Shown here piece after piece: positions 54,570 to 62,422 of a DNA stretch of 64,000 nucleotides (its first letter is position 1; each line of letters begins with the position of its first letter). The notes under the pieces are model-generated. The model had not been told where the DNA came from. It saw nothing but the letters and a program-made list of their open reading frames with translations, and did not search any database. The DNA is taken from contig JOEL01000008.1 in NCBI GenBank assembly GCA_000720995.1, positions 124,001-188,000 on the forward strand, read 5' to 3'. This DNA comes from Streptomyces celluloflavus. Lineage in GTDB: Bacteria; Actinomycetota; Actinomycetes; Streptomycetales; Streptomycetaceae. The position numbers and the translations under genes are program-made.

Positions 54570-57500
54570 GTGCGAGTCCGGGGCATGTGGAGCGTCCGAA
54601 AAACCGGTGGGAGCCGGTGGAGCCGTACGGGTGCCCGTGCCCGGGTGGCGGGCACCACCGCACTGGCCGCCGCGGTCCTCGGTGGACTCCTCGGCGGTGC
54701 GCCCGGCGCTCGGGCGACGCCCGCCGAGCCCGCCCTCGGCACCCCGGACCGGCCCGACAGGCCGGCCGACGCGGGGCAGCCGCCCGCCGTGTGGCCGCGC
54801 CCCCAGTCGATGCGGGAGCTCGCCGCCGCCGTACCGCTCGACGGCGAGGCGGTGCTGACGGCCGCGCCGGACACCGATCCGTACACCCTGGACGCGCTGC
54901 GCGCCCTGCTGCGCGACGCCGGGGTGCACACGGTCCACGAGGTGCGGCCGGACGCGGCGCCGCCCGCGGCCGGGCCGGTGATCCGGGTCGGCGGACCGCA
55001 GGCCGAGGACGCGCTGCGGGCGCTGCGCGCACCGGCCCGCGGCGACCTGCCGGACGGCGGCTACCGCCTCGCCGTCGGCCAGGTGGCGGGCCGGGACACG
55101 GTGGCCCTGGCCGGTGCCGGCCCGGACGGCCTCTTCCACGCCGCGCAGACGCTGCGCCAACTCGTCACCGACCGGCCGGGCGGCGGCCGCGAGCTGGCCT
55201 CGGTGGCCGTACGGGACTGGCCGGGCACGGCGGTGCGCGGCACCGCCGAGGGATTCTTCGGCCGGCCCTGGACGCAGGCGCAGCGGCTCGCCCAGCTCGA
55301 CTTCATGGGGCGCACGAAGCAGAACCGCTATCTGTACGCGCCCGGCGACGATCCGTACCGGCGGGCGCGGTGGCGCGACCCGTACCCGGCGGCGGAGCGC
55401 GCGGAGTTCCGGGCGCTGGCCGAGCGGGCCCGCGCCAACCACGTCACGCTGGGCTGGGCGCTCTCCCCGGGCCAGGCGATGTGCCTGTCCTCCGACGACG
55501 ACCTGCGGGCGCTGCGCCGCAAGGTGGACGCGATGTGGGCGCTGGGGGTGCGCTCCTTCCAGCTCCGGTTCGAGGACGTCAGCTACAGCGAGTGGCACTG
55601 CGACGCCGACGAGGACGCCTTCGGCTCCGGCCCCGAGGCCGCCGCCACGGCCCAGGCGAAGGTCGCCAACGCGCTCGCCGGGCATCTCGCCGCGCGGCAT
55701 CCGGGCGCCGCACCGCTGACCCTGATGCCGACCGAGTACTACCAGGACGGTGCGACGGCGTACCGCGGTGCGCTGGCCAAGGCGCTGGCGGGCCGGGTCG
55801 AGGTGGCCTGGACCGGCGTCGGGGTGGTCCCGCGGACCATCACCGGAAGCCAACTGGCCGCCACCCGCGAGGTGTTCGGCCATCCGCTGGTCACGATGGA
55901 CAACTATCCGGTCAACGACTACGCGCAGGACCGGCTCTTCCTCGGCCCGTACACCGGCCGCGAACCGGCCGTCGCCACCGGCTCCGCGGCGCTGCTCGCC
56001 AACGCCATGGCGCAGCCAGCGGCCTCCCGGATCGCACTGTTCACCGTCGCCGACTACGCCTGGAACCCGCGCGACTACCGCCCGGCGGAGTCCTGGGACG
56101 CGGCCGTCGACGATCTGGCGGGCCGCGCTCCGCGGGCCCGTGCCGCGCTGCGCGCGCTGGCCGGCAACGACGCCTCCGCCGGCCTCGGCGGGTGGACACC
56201 GGCGGGCGGCGAGTCGGCGTACCTGCGGCCGCTGACCGACCGCTTCTGGCGGACCCGCGCGACGGCGGCCGCACGCGACCGGCCGGGCGACGATGCGGAT
56301 TTCGTCCGGGCCGCGAAGGAACTGCGCACCGCGTTCCGCACCATGGCCACCGCACCGCGGGACCTGACGCCGGAGCTCGCCGCCGAAGTGCGCCCGTGGG
56401 CCGAGCAGCTGGGCCGCTACGGCAGCGCCGGCGAACGCGCCGTGGACACGCTGACGGCGCAGGCGCGCGACGACGGCCCGGCCGCCTGGTCCGCCCAGCG
56501 CGCGGCGCGTGCCCTGCGCGCGGAGATCGGGCGGAGTCCGGTGACGGTCGGCAAGGGGGTCCTCACGCCGTTCCTGGACCGGGCGATGGCCGAGGCGGAC
56601 GCCTGGACGGGCGCCCGGGGCGACGCCCCGCCGCCCACCGGGACCGCGCACCCCACCTCGCTCACCGTCCCCTTCGAGCGGCCCCGCCCGCTCACCGCGG
56701 TCACCGCGCTCACCGACCCGGGCCCGGCTGCGGGCACCGTCTCCCTGGAGGCGCACGTCCCCGGCGAGGGGTGGCACCGCCTGGGCCGTCTCTCCGGCAC
56801 CGGCTGGACGGAGTCCCGCGCCCGCGGCCTGCGGGCCGATGCGGTCCGGCTGTCGTGGGCCGCGGGCACCCCGGCCCCGTCCGTGCACGCGCTCACCCCG
56901 TGGTTCGACGACACCCCGGCGGCCGGGCTCACCCTGTCCCGCAAGGAGGTGGACGCGGAGACCGGCGGCCGGGCGACGGTCGACGCCCGGATCGTCTCCC
57001 GCCGCCCCGGTGACGTCCGGGAGAAGCTGACGGTCAAGGCGCCCGAGGGCTTCACCGTCCGGGCGCCGGAGCGGCTCACCGCCCCGCGCGGCGGCACCGC
57101 CACCGCCCGTATCACCGTCGAGGTCCCCCGAAACGCCCCCTCCGGTACGTACGAGATCCCCGTCTCCTTCGCCGGGCAGGAGCAGAAGCTGACCGTACGG
57201 GCCGCTCCGCGCACCGGCGGCCCGGATCTGGCGCGCGGTGCGCCGGCCGTCTCGTCCGGCGACGAGACCCCGCGGTTCCCGGCGTCCGCCGCCACCGACG
57301 GCGATCCGCGGACCCGCTGGTCCTCCCGCCCCGAGGACGGTGCCTGGCTCCAGTTCGCGCTGCCCCGTCCAGCCCGCCTCGGCCAGGTGGTCCTCCGCTG
57401 GCAGGACGCCTACGCGTCCGCCTACCGCGTCCAGGTCTCGGCGGACGGCCGCGGCTGGCGCACGGCGGCCACCGTCCGGGACGGCAGGGGCGGCCGGGAG

Positions 57501-57803
57501 TCGATCCGGATGGACGCGAAGGACACCCGCTTCGTCCGTATCCAGGGCGATGAGCGGGCGACCCGGTTCGGGTACTCACTGTGGTCGGTGGAGGCTTACG
57601 CCGTGGCGGAACCGGGGGCCGACGGGGCGGCGGGCACAGCGGCCGACGGGGCGTCCGCGGGCGGCGGGAGCGGGGACGGCGGCAAGGCCGGGGATGCGGG
57701 GAAGGGGACGGGTACGGGCGCCGGAGCCGAGCCCGGAACCGGTCCCGGTAAGGCACCGAGTGCCAGCCAGCGGGAGCGCCCGGCGGCCGACGGCGGCGAG
57801 TGA
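54570..57803 (+). CDS. secreted GH84-type beta-N-acetylglucosaminidase
   Basis: A 1077-residue secreted glycosidase. The N-terminus has a basic region and hydrophobic signal core (TTALAAAVLGGLLGGAPGARA). A GH20b-like domain (about residues 60-190) precedes the GH84 catalytic barrel (TAEGFFGRPWT to MDNYPVND). After a helical linker come an NEW-type Ig-like domain and a C-terminal F5/8 type C domain (ASAATDGDPRTRWSS). The final about 65 residues are a Gly/Ala-rich tail. The catalytic pair reads ED (LRFEDVSYSEWH) where classical GH84 enzymes have DD. It likely trims GlcNAc from extracellular glycans. GTG 54570 has GAGGAG 6 nt upstream. Confidence 0.88.
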   Translation: MRVRGMWSVRKTGGSRWSRTGARARVAGTTALAAAVLGGLLGGAPGARATPAEPALGTPDRPDRPADAGQPPAVWPRPQSMRELAAAVPLDGEAVLTAAPDTDPYTLDALRALLRDAGVHTVHEVRPDAAPPAAGPVIRVGGPQAEDALRALRAPARGDLPDGGYRLAVGQVAGRDTVALAGAGPDGLFHAAQTLRQLVTDRPGGGRELASVAVRDWPGTAVRGTAEGFFGRPWTQAQRLAQLDFMGRTKQNRYLYAPGDDPYRRARWRDPYPAAERAEFRALAERARANHVTLGWALSPGQAMCLSSDDDLRALRRKVDAMWALGVRSFQLRFEDVSYSEWHCDADEDAFGSGPEAAATAQAKVANALAGHLAARHPGAAPLTLMPTEYYQDGATAYRGALAKALAGRVEVAWTGVGVVPRTITGSQLAATREVFGHPLVTMDNYPVNDYAQDRLFLGPYTGREPAVATGSAALLANAMAQPAASRIALFTVADYAWNPRDYRPAESWDAAVDDLAGRAPRARAALRALAGNDASAGLGGWTPAGGESAYLRPLTDRFWRTRATAAARDRPGDDADFVRAAKELRTAFRTMATAPRDLTPELAAEVRPWAEQLGRYGSAGERAVDTLTAQARDDGPAAWSAQRAARALRAEIGRSPVTVGKGVLTPFLDRAMAEADAWTGARGDAPPPTGTAHPTSLTVPFERPRPLTAVTALTDPGPAAGTVSLEAHVPGEGWHRLGRLSGTGWTESRARGLRADAVRLSWAAGTPAPSVHALTPWFDDTPAAGLTLSRKEVDAETGGRATVDARIVSRRPGDVREKLTVKAPEGFTVRAPERLTAPRGGTATARITVEVPRNAPSGTYEIPVSFAGQEQKLTVRAAPRTGGPDLARGAPAVSSGDETPRFPASAATDGDPRTRWSSRPEDGAWLQFALPRPARLGQVVLRWQDAYASAYRVQVSADGRGWRTAATVRDGRGGRESIRMDAKDTRFVRIQGDERATRFGYSLWSVEAYAVAEPGADGAAGTAADGASAGGGSGDGGKAGDAGKGTGTGAGAEPGTGPGKAPSASQRERPAADGGE

Positions 57804-57895
57804 CCCGCACCGCGGGACGGCCCGGGACCGCGCACCGGGTCCGCGCGGGAGCCCGCACCGGATGTGGCCCGCGCCGGGGGCCGGTCCACGTCCGG

Positions 57896-57942
57896 GGGCC
57901 GGGCGGGAGCTGCGGAACGGTCCCGCGGCTCCCGCCCGGCCC
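57896..57942. terminator. terminator between the GH84 and HNH genes
   Basis: A 15-bp perfect stem (57896-57910 with 57928-57942), extended by five inner pairs including one U-G, lies between these convergent genes. Most of the rest of the 57804-57963 gap has no feature. Confidence 0.8.
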
Positions 57943-57963
57943 TCGGACGCAAAAACCCGGATC

Positions 57964-58500
57964 TCACGCCGATACGGCATCGATCCGGGCCAAGGCGTCA
58001 TCCGCCCCATACGGTTGCAAATACGGCAACCACCGCGGATCACGGTGTCCCGTACCGATGATCCGCCACGCCAGACCGGCCGGCGGGGCCGGCGGATGCC
58101 GCAGCCGCCAGCCGATCTCGGCGACATGGCGGTCGGCCTTGACGTGGTTGCAGCTCCGGCATGCGGCGACCACGTTCTCCCACGTGTGCTGGCCTCCGCG
58201 ACTGCGCGGGATGACGTGGTCGACGCTGGTTGCGACGCCACCGCAGTACATACATCGCCCGCCGTCGCGGGCGAAGAGCGCCCGGCGGGTCAGGGGAACG
58301 GGGCCGCGAAAGGGCACCCGCACGAACCGCTTCAGGCGGACCACACTCGGAGCGGGAATGACACGGGTCGCGCTGTGCATCAGGGCGCCGGACTCCTCAA
58401 GGCTGACGGCCTTCTCATTGAGGACGAGGATGAGCGCGCGGCGGAGCGGTACGACGCCGAGCGGCTCGTACGACGCGTTGAGGACCAGGACATGCGGCAC
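57964..58500 (-). CDS. HNH endonuclease
   Basis: A 178-residue HNH nuclease. The motif is CMYCGG...SVDHVIPRSRGGQHTWENVVAACRSCN, seen as DHVIPRSRGG with two CxxC zinc knuckles (residues 98-140). The N-terminus VPHVLVLNASYEPLGVVPLRRAL marks the widely conserved actinobacterial single-domain HNH family; its substrate is not known. GTG 58500 has AAGGAGG 6 nt upstream. It stands alone and is divergent from mscS. Confidence 0.92.
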   Translation of the reverse strand: MPHVLVLNASYEPLGVVPLRRALILVLNEKAVSLEESGALMHSATRVIPAPSVVRLKRFVRVPFRGPVPLTRRALFARDGGRCMYCGGVATSVDHVIPRSRGGQHTWENVVAACRSCNHVKADRHVAEIGWRLRHPPAPPAGLAWRIIGTGHRDPRWLPYLQPYGADDALARIDAVSA

Positions 58501-58791
58501 GGGTGCCTCCTTGTACGCCGGCGGCGCGTGGCTCGCGCCGGGACGATCTCCCCACAGTGTCCCCCGGTGCCTGGTCGGAGCGCCACCATCACCGAGTAAC
58601 GGGCCGGAGGTGTTTTCCACCACATCCCGGTACGCCCGTCGGCCCCCGGCTCATTCCGGCCGTTCGGGGACCATCCCCCTCGAACAGGGGCGCGGACCGG
58701 TCTCGTTGCCCCGTTAGTGTGGTGGGCCTGCCCGGTCCCGGGGGGCGTCCCGCCACGGCCCGGGGCTGTTGTCCTCACGGAAGGTTCCGCT

Positions 58792-59877
58792 GTGCACTGG
58801 TCCGCTTCGCCGGCCGCACTCGCGCCACTGAGCGCCGCGTCCACCGGCTCCACCGGCCCGTCCTCACTCGACGAGGCCACGGAGAAGGCCACCAACGCCG
58901 CGGGCTGGGTGGAGGAGAACTGGGGGACGTGGCTCACGTCCGCCCTGCAAATCGTGCTGATCATCGTGATCGCGGTGGTCCTGCGCCATGTGATACGCCG
59001 CACCATCACCAAGCTCATCGAGCGGATGAACCGCACCGCCTCCGCCGCCCAGGGCACCGCACTGGGCGGTTTCCTGGTCAACGCCGAGCGGCGCCGCCAG
59101 CGCTCCGAGGCCATCGGTTCGGTGCTGCGCAGCGTCGCATCCTTCGTGATCATGGGGACCGCCGCACTGACGGCGCTCTCCGTCCTCAAGATCGACCTCG
59201 CGCCGCTGCTCGCCAGCGCCGGTGTGGCCGGCGTCGCCATCGGTTTCGGCGCCCGCAACCTGGTGACGGACTTCCTCTCCGGCGTCTTCATGATCCTTGA
59301 GGACCAGTACGGCGTCGGTGACGAGATCGACGCGGGCGTGGCCACCGGCACGGTCGTCGAGGTCGGCCTGCGGGTCACCAAGCTGCGCGGCCCCAACGGC
59401 GCCATCTGGTACATCCGCAACGGCGAGGTCAAGCGGATCGGCAACCTCAGCCAGGGCTGGTCGACGGCCAACGTCGACGTGCAGATAGCCGCCGACCAGG
59501 ACCTGGACCGCGCCCGCGACCTCATCACGGCGGCCGGCGAGACCATGGCCAAGGCCGAGCCCTGGAACGAGGAGCTGTGGGAGCCGGTGGAGGTGCTCGG
59601 CCTGAGCGAGGTGCACCTCGACACGGTCACCATCAGCGTCTCGGCGAAGACCATGCCCGGCAAGGCCCCCGGCGTGGAACGCGAGCTGCGCTGGCGCATC
59701 AAGCGCGCCCTGGACACCGGCGGCATCCACCTCGCCCCGCGCACCGCCGCCGAGGAGACCCCCGCGACGGCCCCGGACCCGGCCGCCACCATGGCCGCCC
59801 CCTCCGCGCTCGCCAGCCCCACCTCCCCGCAGTCCCTGGCCACGAACCCGATCCCGCCGCCGAACCTGGGGAAGTAG
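58792..59877 (+). CDS. MscS-family mechanosensitive channel
   Basis: A 361-residue small-conductance mechanosensitive channel that relieves osmotic pressure. About three membrane segments are visible (QIVLIIVIAVVLRHVI, SVASFVIMGTAALTALSVL and the pore helix LLASAGVAGVAIGFGARNLVTDFLSG, quoted as GVAGVAIGFGARN). The beta domain (YGVGDEI...GTVVEVGLRVTKLR) and the C-terminal cytosolic domain follow, ending in a Pro/Ala/Ser tail. GTG 58792 has GGAAGG 8 nt upstream. A 50-bp perfect palindrome follows the stop. Confidence 0.93.
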   Translation: MHWSASPAALAPLSAASTGSTGPSSLDEATEKATNAAGWVEENWGTWLTSALQIVLIIVIAVVLRHVIRRTITKLIERMNRTASAAQGTALGGFLVNAERRRQRSEAIGSVLRSVASFVIMGTAALTALSVLKIDLAPLLASAGVAGVAIGFGARNLVTDFLSGVFMILEDQYGVGDEIDAGVATGTVVEVGLRVTKLRGPNGAIWYIRNGEVKRIGNLSQGWSTANVDVQIAADQDLDRARDLITAAGETMAKAEPWNEELWEPVEVLGLSEVHLDTVTISVSAKTMPGKAPGVERELRWRIKRALDTGGIHLAPRTAAEETPATAPDPAATMAAPSALASPTSPQSLATNPIPPPNLGK

Positions 59878-59889
59878 CCACCCGCCACG

Positions 59890-59939
59890 CGAAGACGCCG
59901 CCCCCGGCTCGGGATCCCGAGCCGGGGGCGGCGTCTTCG
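59890..59939. terminator. 50-bp perfect palindrome, bidirectional terminator
   Basis: Bases 59890-59914 are the exact reverse complement of 59915-59939, centred on GGGATCCC. It lies 12 nt after the mscS stop and 51 nt before the stop of the convergent DUF4190-like gene. Confidence 0.85.
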
Positions 59940-59990
59940 TACACCGTCACACGCCCGACGCACCGGAACTCGCGCGTCAGGCCGTGCGCG

Positions 59991-61151
59991 TCAGAACTTG
60001 TGGGTGAAGTGAATCGTCTCCGGGAGGTCCGCGCCGACGTCCAGGTTGACGTAGGTGGGGGCCTTCTCGGTGGAGAAACCGAAGGTCATGGACGCCTTCT
60101 GGCCGGGGGCCAGGGAGCCCCCGTGGAAGGCGCCGACCCGGCCGGTCACGTCGGTGATGTCGGCCGTCTCACCGCCGTCGCTGAGCGCCCTGATCATCGC
60201 CAGGCTCAAGTCGACGGTCTTGCCGCCCTTGTTGGTGAACTCGAACTTGACCTTGTAATTGAACTTGCCGGTACCGGAGGCGTACTCGCCAGGGGTGTAC
60301 GCCTGCGGAACCGCCGGAGTGACCTCCAGACCGTTCGCCGCCCTGACGGTGTCCTTGCCGAGGAGGGCGGCCGCGCCACCGTCCTTGCCCTTCTCCTTGG
60401 GCCGGGCCTGCTCCTCGGTCCGGTCCCCGGACTCGTCCCGCTCGTGATCGTGGACACCCGCGCCGTGGCGGGCCCGCGCGTCCTTGTCGTACTCCCGCAC
60501 CACGTCGCGCATCGCATTGAAGACCACGAAATTCATCAGCACCGTCAGGACGATGCCGACGACGCCGGTGACGAGCCCCGCGATCGACAGCCCCTTGCCG
60601 ACGCCGATGCGCCGGGCCTTCGACAGGCCGACGAAGCCGCAGACGACCCCCGCGATGGCCACACACACGGAGATGAGGTTGACGAACGGGATGAAACTGC
60701 CGAGAAGCCCGGCGCAGCCGCAGACCAGCGCGGCCGTCGCGGCGTGATTGGCCGGCGCCGCGGACGGATACGGCAGGGTCCCGGCGGGCGGCGGCCACTG
60801 CTGCGCCCCACCCTGCGGCCACGGCTGCGCCCAGTCCTCCGGCCGCAGCGGCGGTCCGGACGGCGGAGCGAACGGGTTGGCCTGCTGCGCGGCGGGATCG
60901 CGCTGCGGAGCCGCTGGACCGGGCTGCTCGTGGGCAGCGGGGCCGGGCTGCTCGGCGGCGGGAGCGTCCTGCTGAGTGACGGGGCCGGGCTGCTGCGCGG
61001 CGGGGCCGGCCTGCTCGTGGACAGCGGGACCGGATTGCTCGACAGCGGGCGCGTCCTGCTGGCCGGCGGGGCCGGGCTGCTCGACGGCGGGAACGTCCCG
61101 CTGCGCGGCGGGGTCGGCCTGCCGGCCGGCAGGGTCGTGCTCGGGATCCAT
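59991..61151 (-). CDS. DUF4190-type membrane protein with DUF4352-like domain
   Basis: A 386-residue protein. Residues 1-120 are disordered, with repeated QPGPAA, DAPAVEQ and HEQ elements. The membrane region (ALVCGCAGLLGSFIPFVNLISVCVAI and ARRIGVGKGLSIAGLVTGVVGIVL) has the DUF4190 pattern. The outer C-terminal domain (YKVKFEFTNKGGKTVDLS...LAPGQKASMTFGFSTEK) resembles DUF4352/Telokin-like folds. ATG 61151 has GGAAGG upstream. It is a probable cell-surface protein of unknown function. Confidence 0.78.
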   Translation of the reverse strand: MDPEHDPAGRQADPAAQRDVPAVEQPGPAGQQDAPAVEQSGPAVHEQAGPAAQQPGPVTQQDAPAAEQPGPAAHEQPGPAAPQRDPAAQQANPFAPPSGPPLRPEDWAQPWPQGGAQQWPPPAGTLPYPSAAPANHAATAALVCGCAGLLGSFIPFVNLISVCVAIAGVVCGFVGLSKARRIGVGKGLSIAGLVTGVVGIVLTVLMNFVVFNAMRDVVREYDKDARARHGAGVHDHERDESGDRTEEQARPKEKGKDGGAAALLGKDTVRAANGLEVTPAVPQAYTPGEYASGTGKFNYKVKFEFTNKGGKTVDLSLAMIRALSDGGETADITDVTGRVGAFHGGSLAPGQKASMTFGFSTEKAPTYVNLDVGADLPETIHFTHKF

Positions 61152-61257
61152 GGCGCCTTCCGACGTGGTGACGGGCAACGTGAGGCAGGGGAAGCCCCAC
61201 TCCGCGACGATCATCCCATTTAAGGAGGGATTAAAGACACTCCGCGTGACGTCCGGG

Positions 61258-61326
61258 TCAGCGCTCCGCCCTGGCCTGGATCGCGCCGATGAACGACGCC
61301 CATGCCGCCACGAAGCGCGGGAACGC
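61258..61326 (-). pseudogene. DUF397-like C-terminal remnant
   Basis: On the minus strand the short frame AFPRFVAAWASFIGAIQARAER-stop resembles the end of DUF397 proteins (FxxxAWxxFvxavk pattern), quoted here as VAAWASFIGAI. It has no start and meets the IS1380 remnant at its other end, as if truncated by it. Confidence 0.35.
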
Positions 61327-61505
61327 TGGCCTCCGCCTTCCACGCCAAGGCCACCACCGCCACCATCCGCGCGCACCTGATCCACGTTCCTGCCCGCCTG
61401 GCCCGCTCAGCCCGACGCCTGAGGCTGCATCTGCCCGAACACTGGTCTTGGCACGACGCGTTCACCGAACTGTTCACGGCCACCCACGCACCCCCAACAG
61501 CGTGA
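61317..61505 (+). pseudogene. 3' remnant of an IS1380-type transposase
   Basis: The frame AGTLASAFHAKATTATIRAHLI...VPARLARSARRLRLHLPEHWSW, quoted in part as ATTATIRAHLIHVPARLARS, is the C-terminus of IS1380-family transposases, ending at TGA 61505. Only about 62 residues remain. The following 150 nt, including CACACCGGTGGATCGAGG near 61635, may be the element's terminal region. The left boundary abuts a DUF397-like remnant. Confidence 0.55.
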
Positions 61506-61698
61506 CCGACCTGTCCGTCCGCCCGCGAGGGCCCGACCGGAACCCACGTGGAAATGCTGGGCAGACCAGCAGGTACCCCACGCCCTCCGACCAACTACCG
61601 CCCCAAGAACACAGAAACGAGCACGTCAGAACCACACCGGTGGATCGAGGCTTAGCGTGAGGGCACCGCGTGATGCGGGCGAGGCGAAGGAGAACCCG

Positions 61699-62361
61699 AT
61701 GAGCACGAGCGAACAGGCCCAAGTCGAAGCCGCATGGGGACGGATCGAAGTGTGGCTTGAGGAGAATGCCCCGGCATCGGCTGCACTGCTGCGCCCACCC
61801 GCGAGTGACGCGGACATCGATGCCGTAGAGGAGACGATCGGGGTGATGTTCCCGCCCGCGTTGCGGGCGTGGTACAGGCTGCACGACGGCACAGATGACC
61901 CTGAAGGCGGGAAGAGCTGGTGGCCCGCCGGGTTTTTGCCGGGGAATCAGGGCTGGTATCCGCTGAAGACCCTGCAAGACGTCTATACCGTGCAGACTCG
62001 CGACCAGGAGCGTGAACCGGGTCGTCTTCCGGTCTCCTGTGTTGTGGGCGACATGTGGCACGGCCTCTACATCGATGCCCGCCAGGATGAACCGTCTTAC
62101 GGCAATCTCGGCCGGTGGGTGGTAGACCGTGAACCAGAACTCATCCCGGAGTCCACTGTGGGATGGCCTCTCCATGCGTGGCTGGCCGGGATCGCCGATG
62201 CCCTTGAGCAGGGCCGCTGTCTCATCGAGCCGGGAGGGCGGCATGATGAGGACACCTGGCCAGCGCTGACCGTCTGCGGGGGGCTGATATGGGTAGCCCC
62301 TGGCGAGGAGCCCCATTCCCCGCAGGGGCGGGTCCTTCTTGGAGGTGGGCCCCTCCCGTAG
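61699..62361 (+). CDS. SMI1/KNR4 (SUKH) family immunity-like protein
   Basis: A 220-residue protein with a SUKH fold: an N-terminal helix (VEAAWGRIEVWLEENAP), the diagnostic DIDAVEETIGVMFPPALRAWYRLHDG, quoted in part as IGVMFPPALRAWYRLHDG, and the strand GDMWHGLYIDA. SUKH proteins commonly act as immunity proteins against nuclease toxins of polymorphic toxin systems (known). ATG 61699 has AAGGAG 7 nt upstream; a GTG at 61657 is less likely. It converges on a NucA/NucB-like nuclease gene and shares an inverted repeat with it. The last 30 residues look like an addition. Confidence 0.8.
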   Translation: MSTSEQAQVEAAWGRIEVWLEENAPASAALLRPPASDADIDAVEETIGVMFPPALRAWYRLHDGTDDPEGGKSWWPAGFLPGNQGWYPLKTLQDVYTVQTRDQEREPGRLPVSCVVGDMWHGLYIDARQDEPSYGNLGRWVVDREPELIPESTVGWPLHAWLAGIADALEQGRCLIEPGGRHDEDTWPALTVCGGLIWVAPGEEPHSPQGRVLLGGGPLP

Positions 62362-62422
62362 GACACACGAAGCGGTCCGGCAAGAGAACCGCTCTTGCCG
62401 GGCCGCTTCGTGTGTCCTACGG
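62356..62422. terminator. 31-bp-arm inverted repeat spanning both stop codons
   Basis: Arms 62356-62386 and 62392-62422 pair over 31 bp with one G-U, around a 5-nt loop. Both the SUKH stop (62359-62361) and the nuclease stop (62417-62419) lie inside the arms, and both genes end CCG-TAG. Confidence 0.85.
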
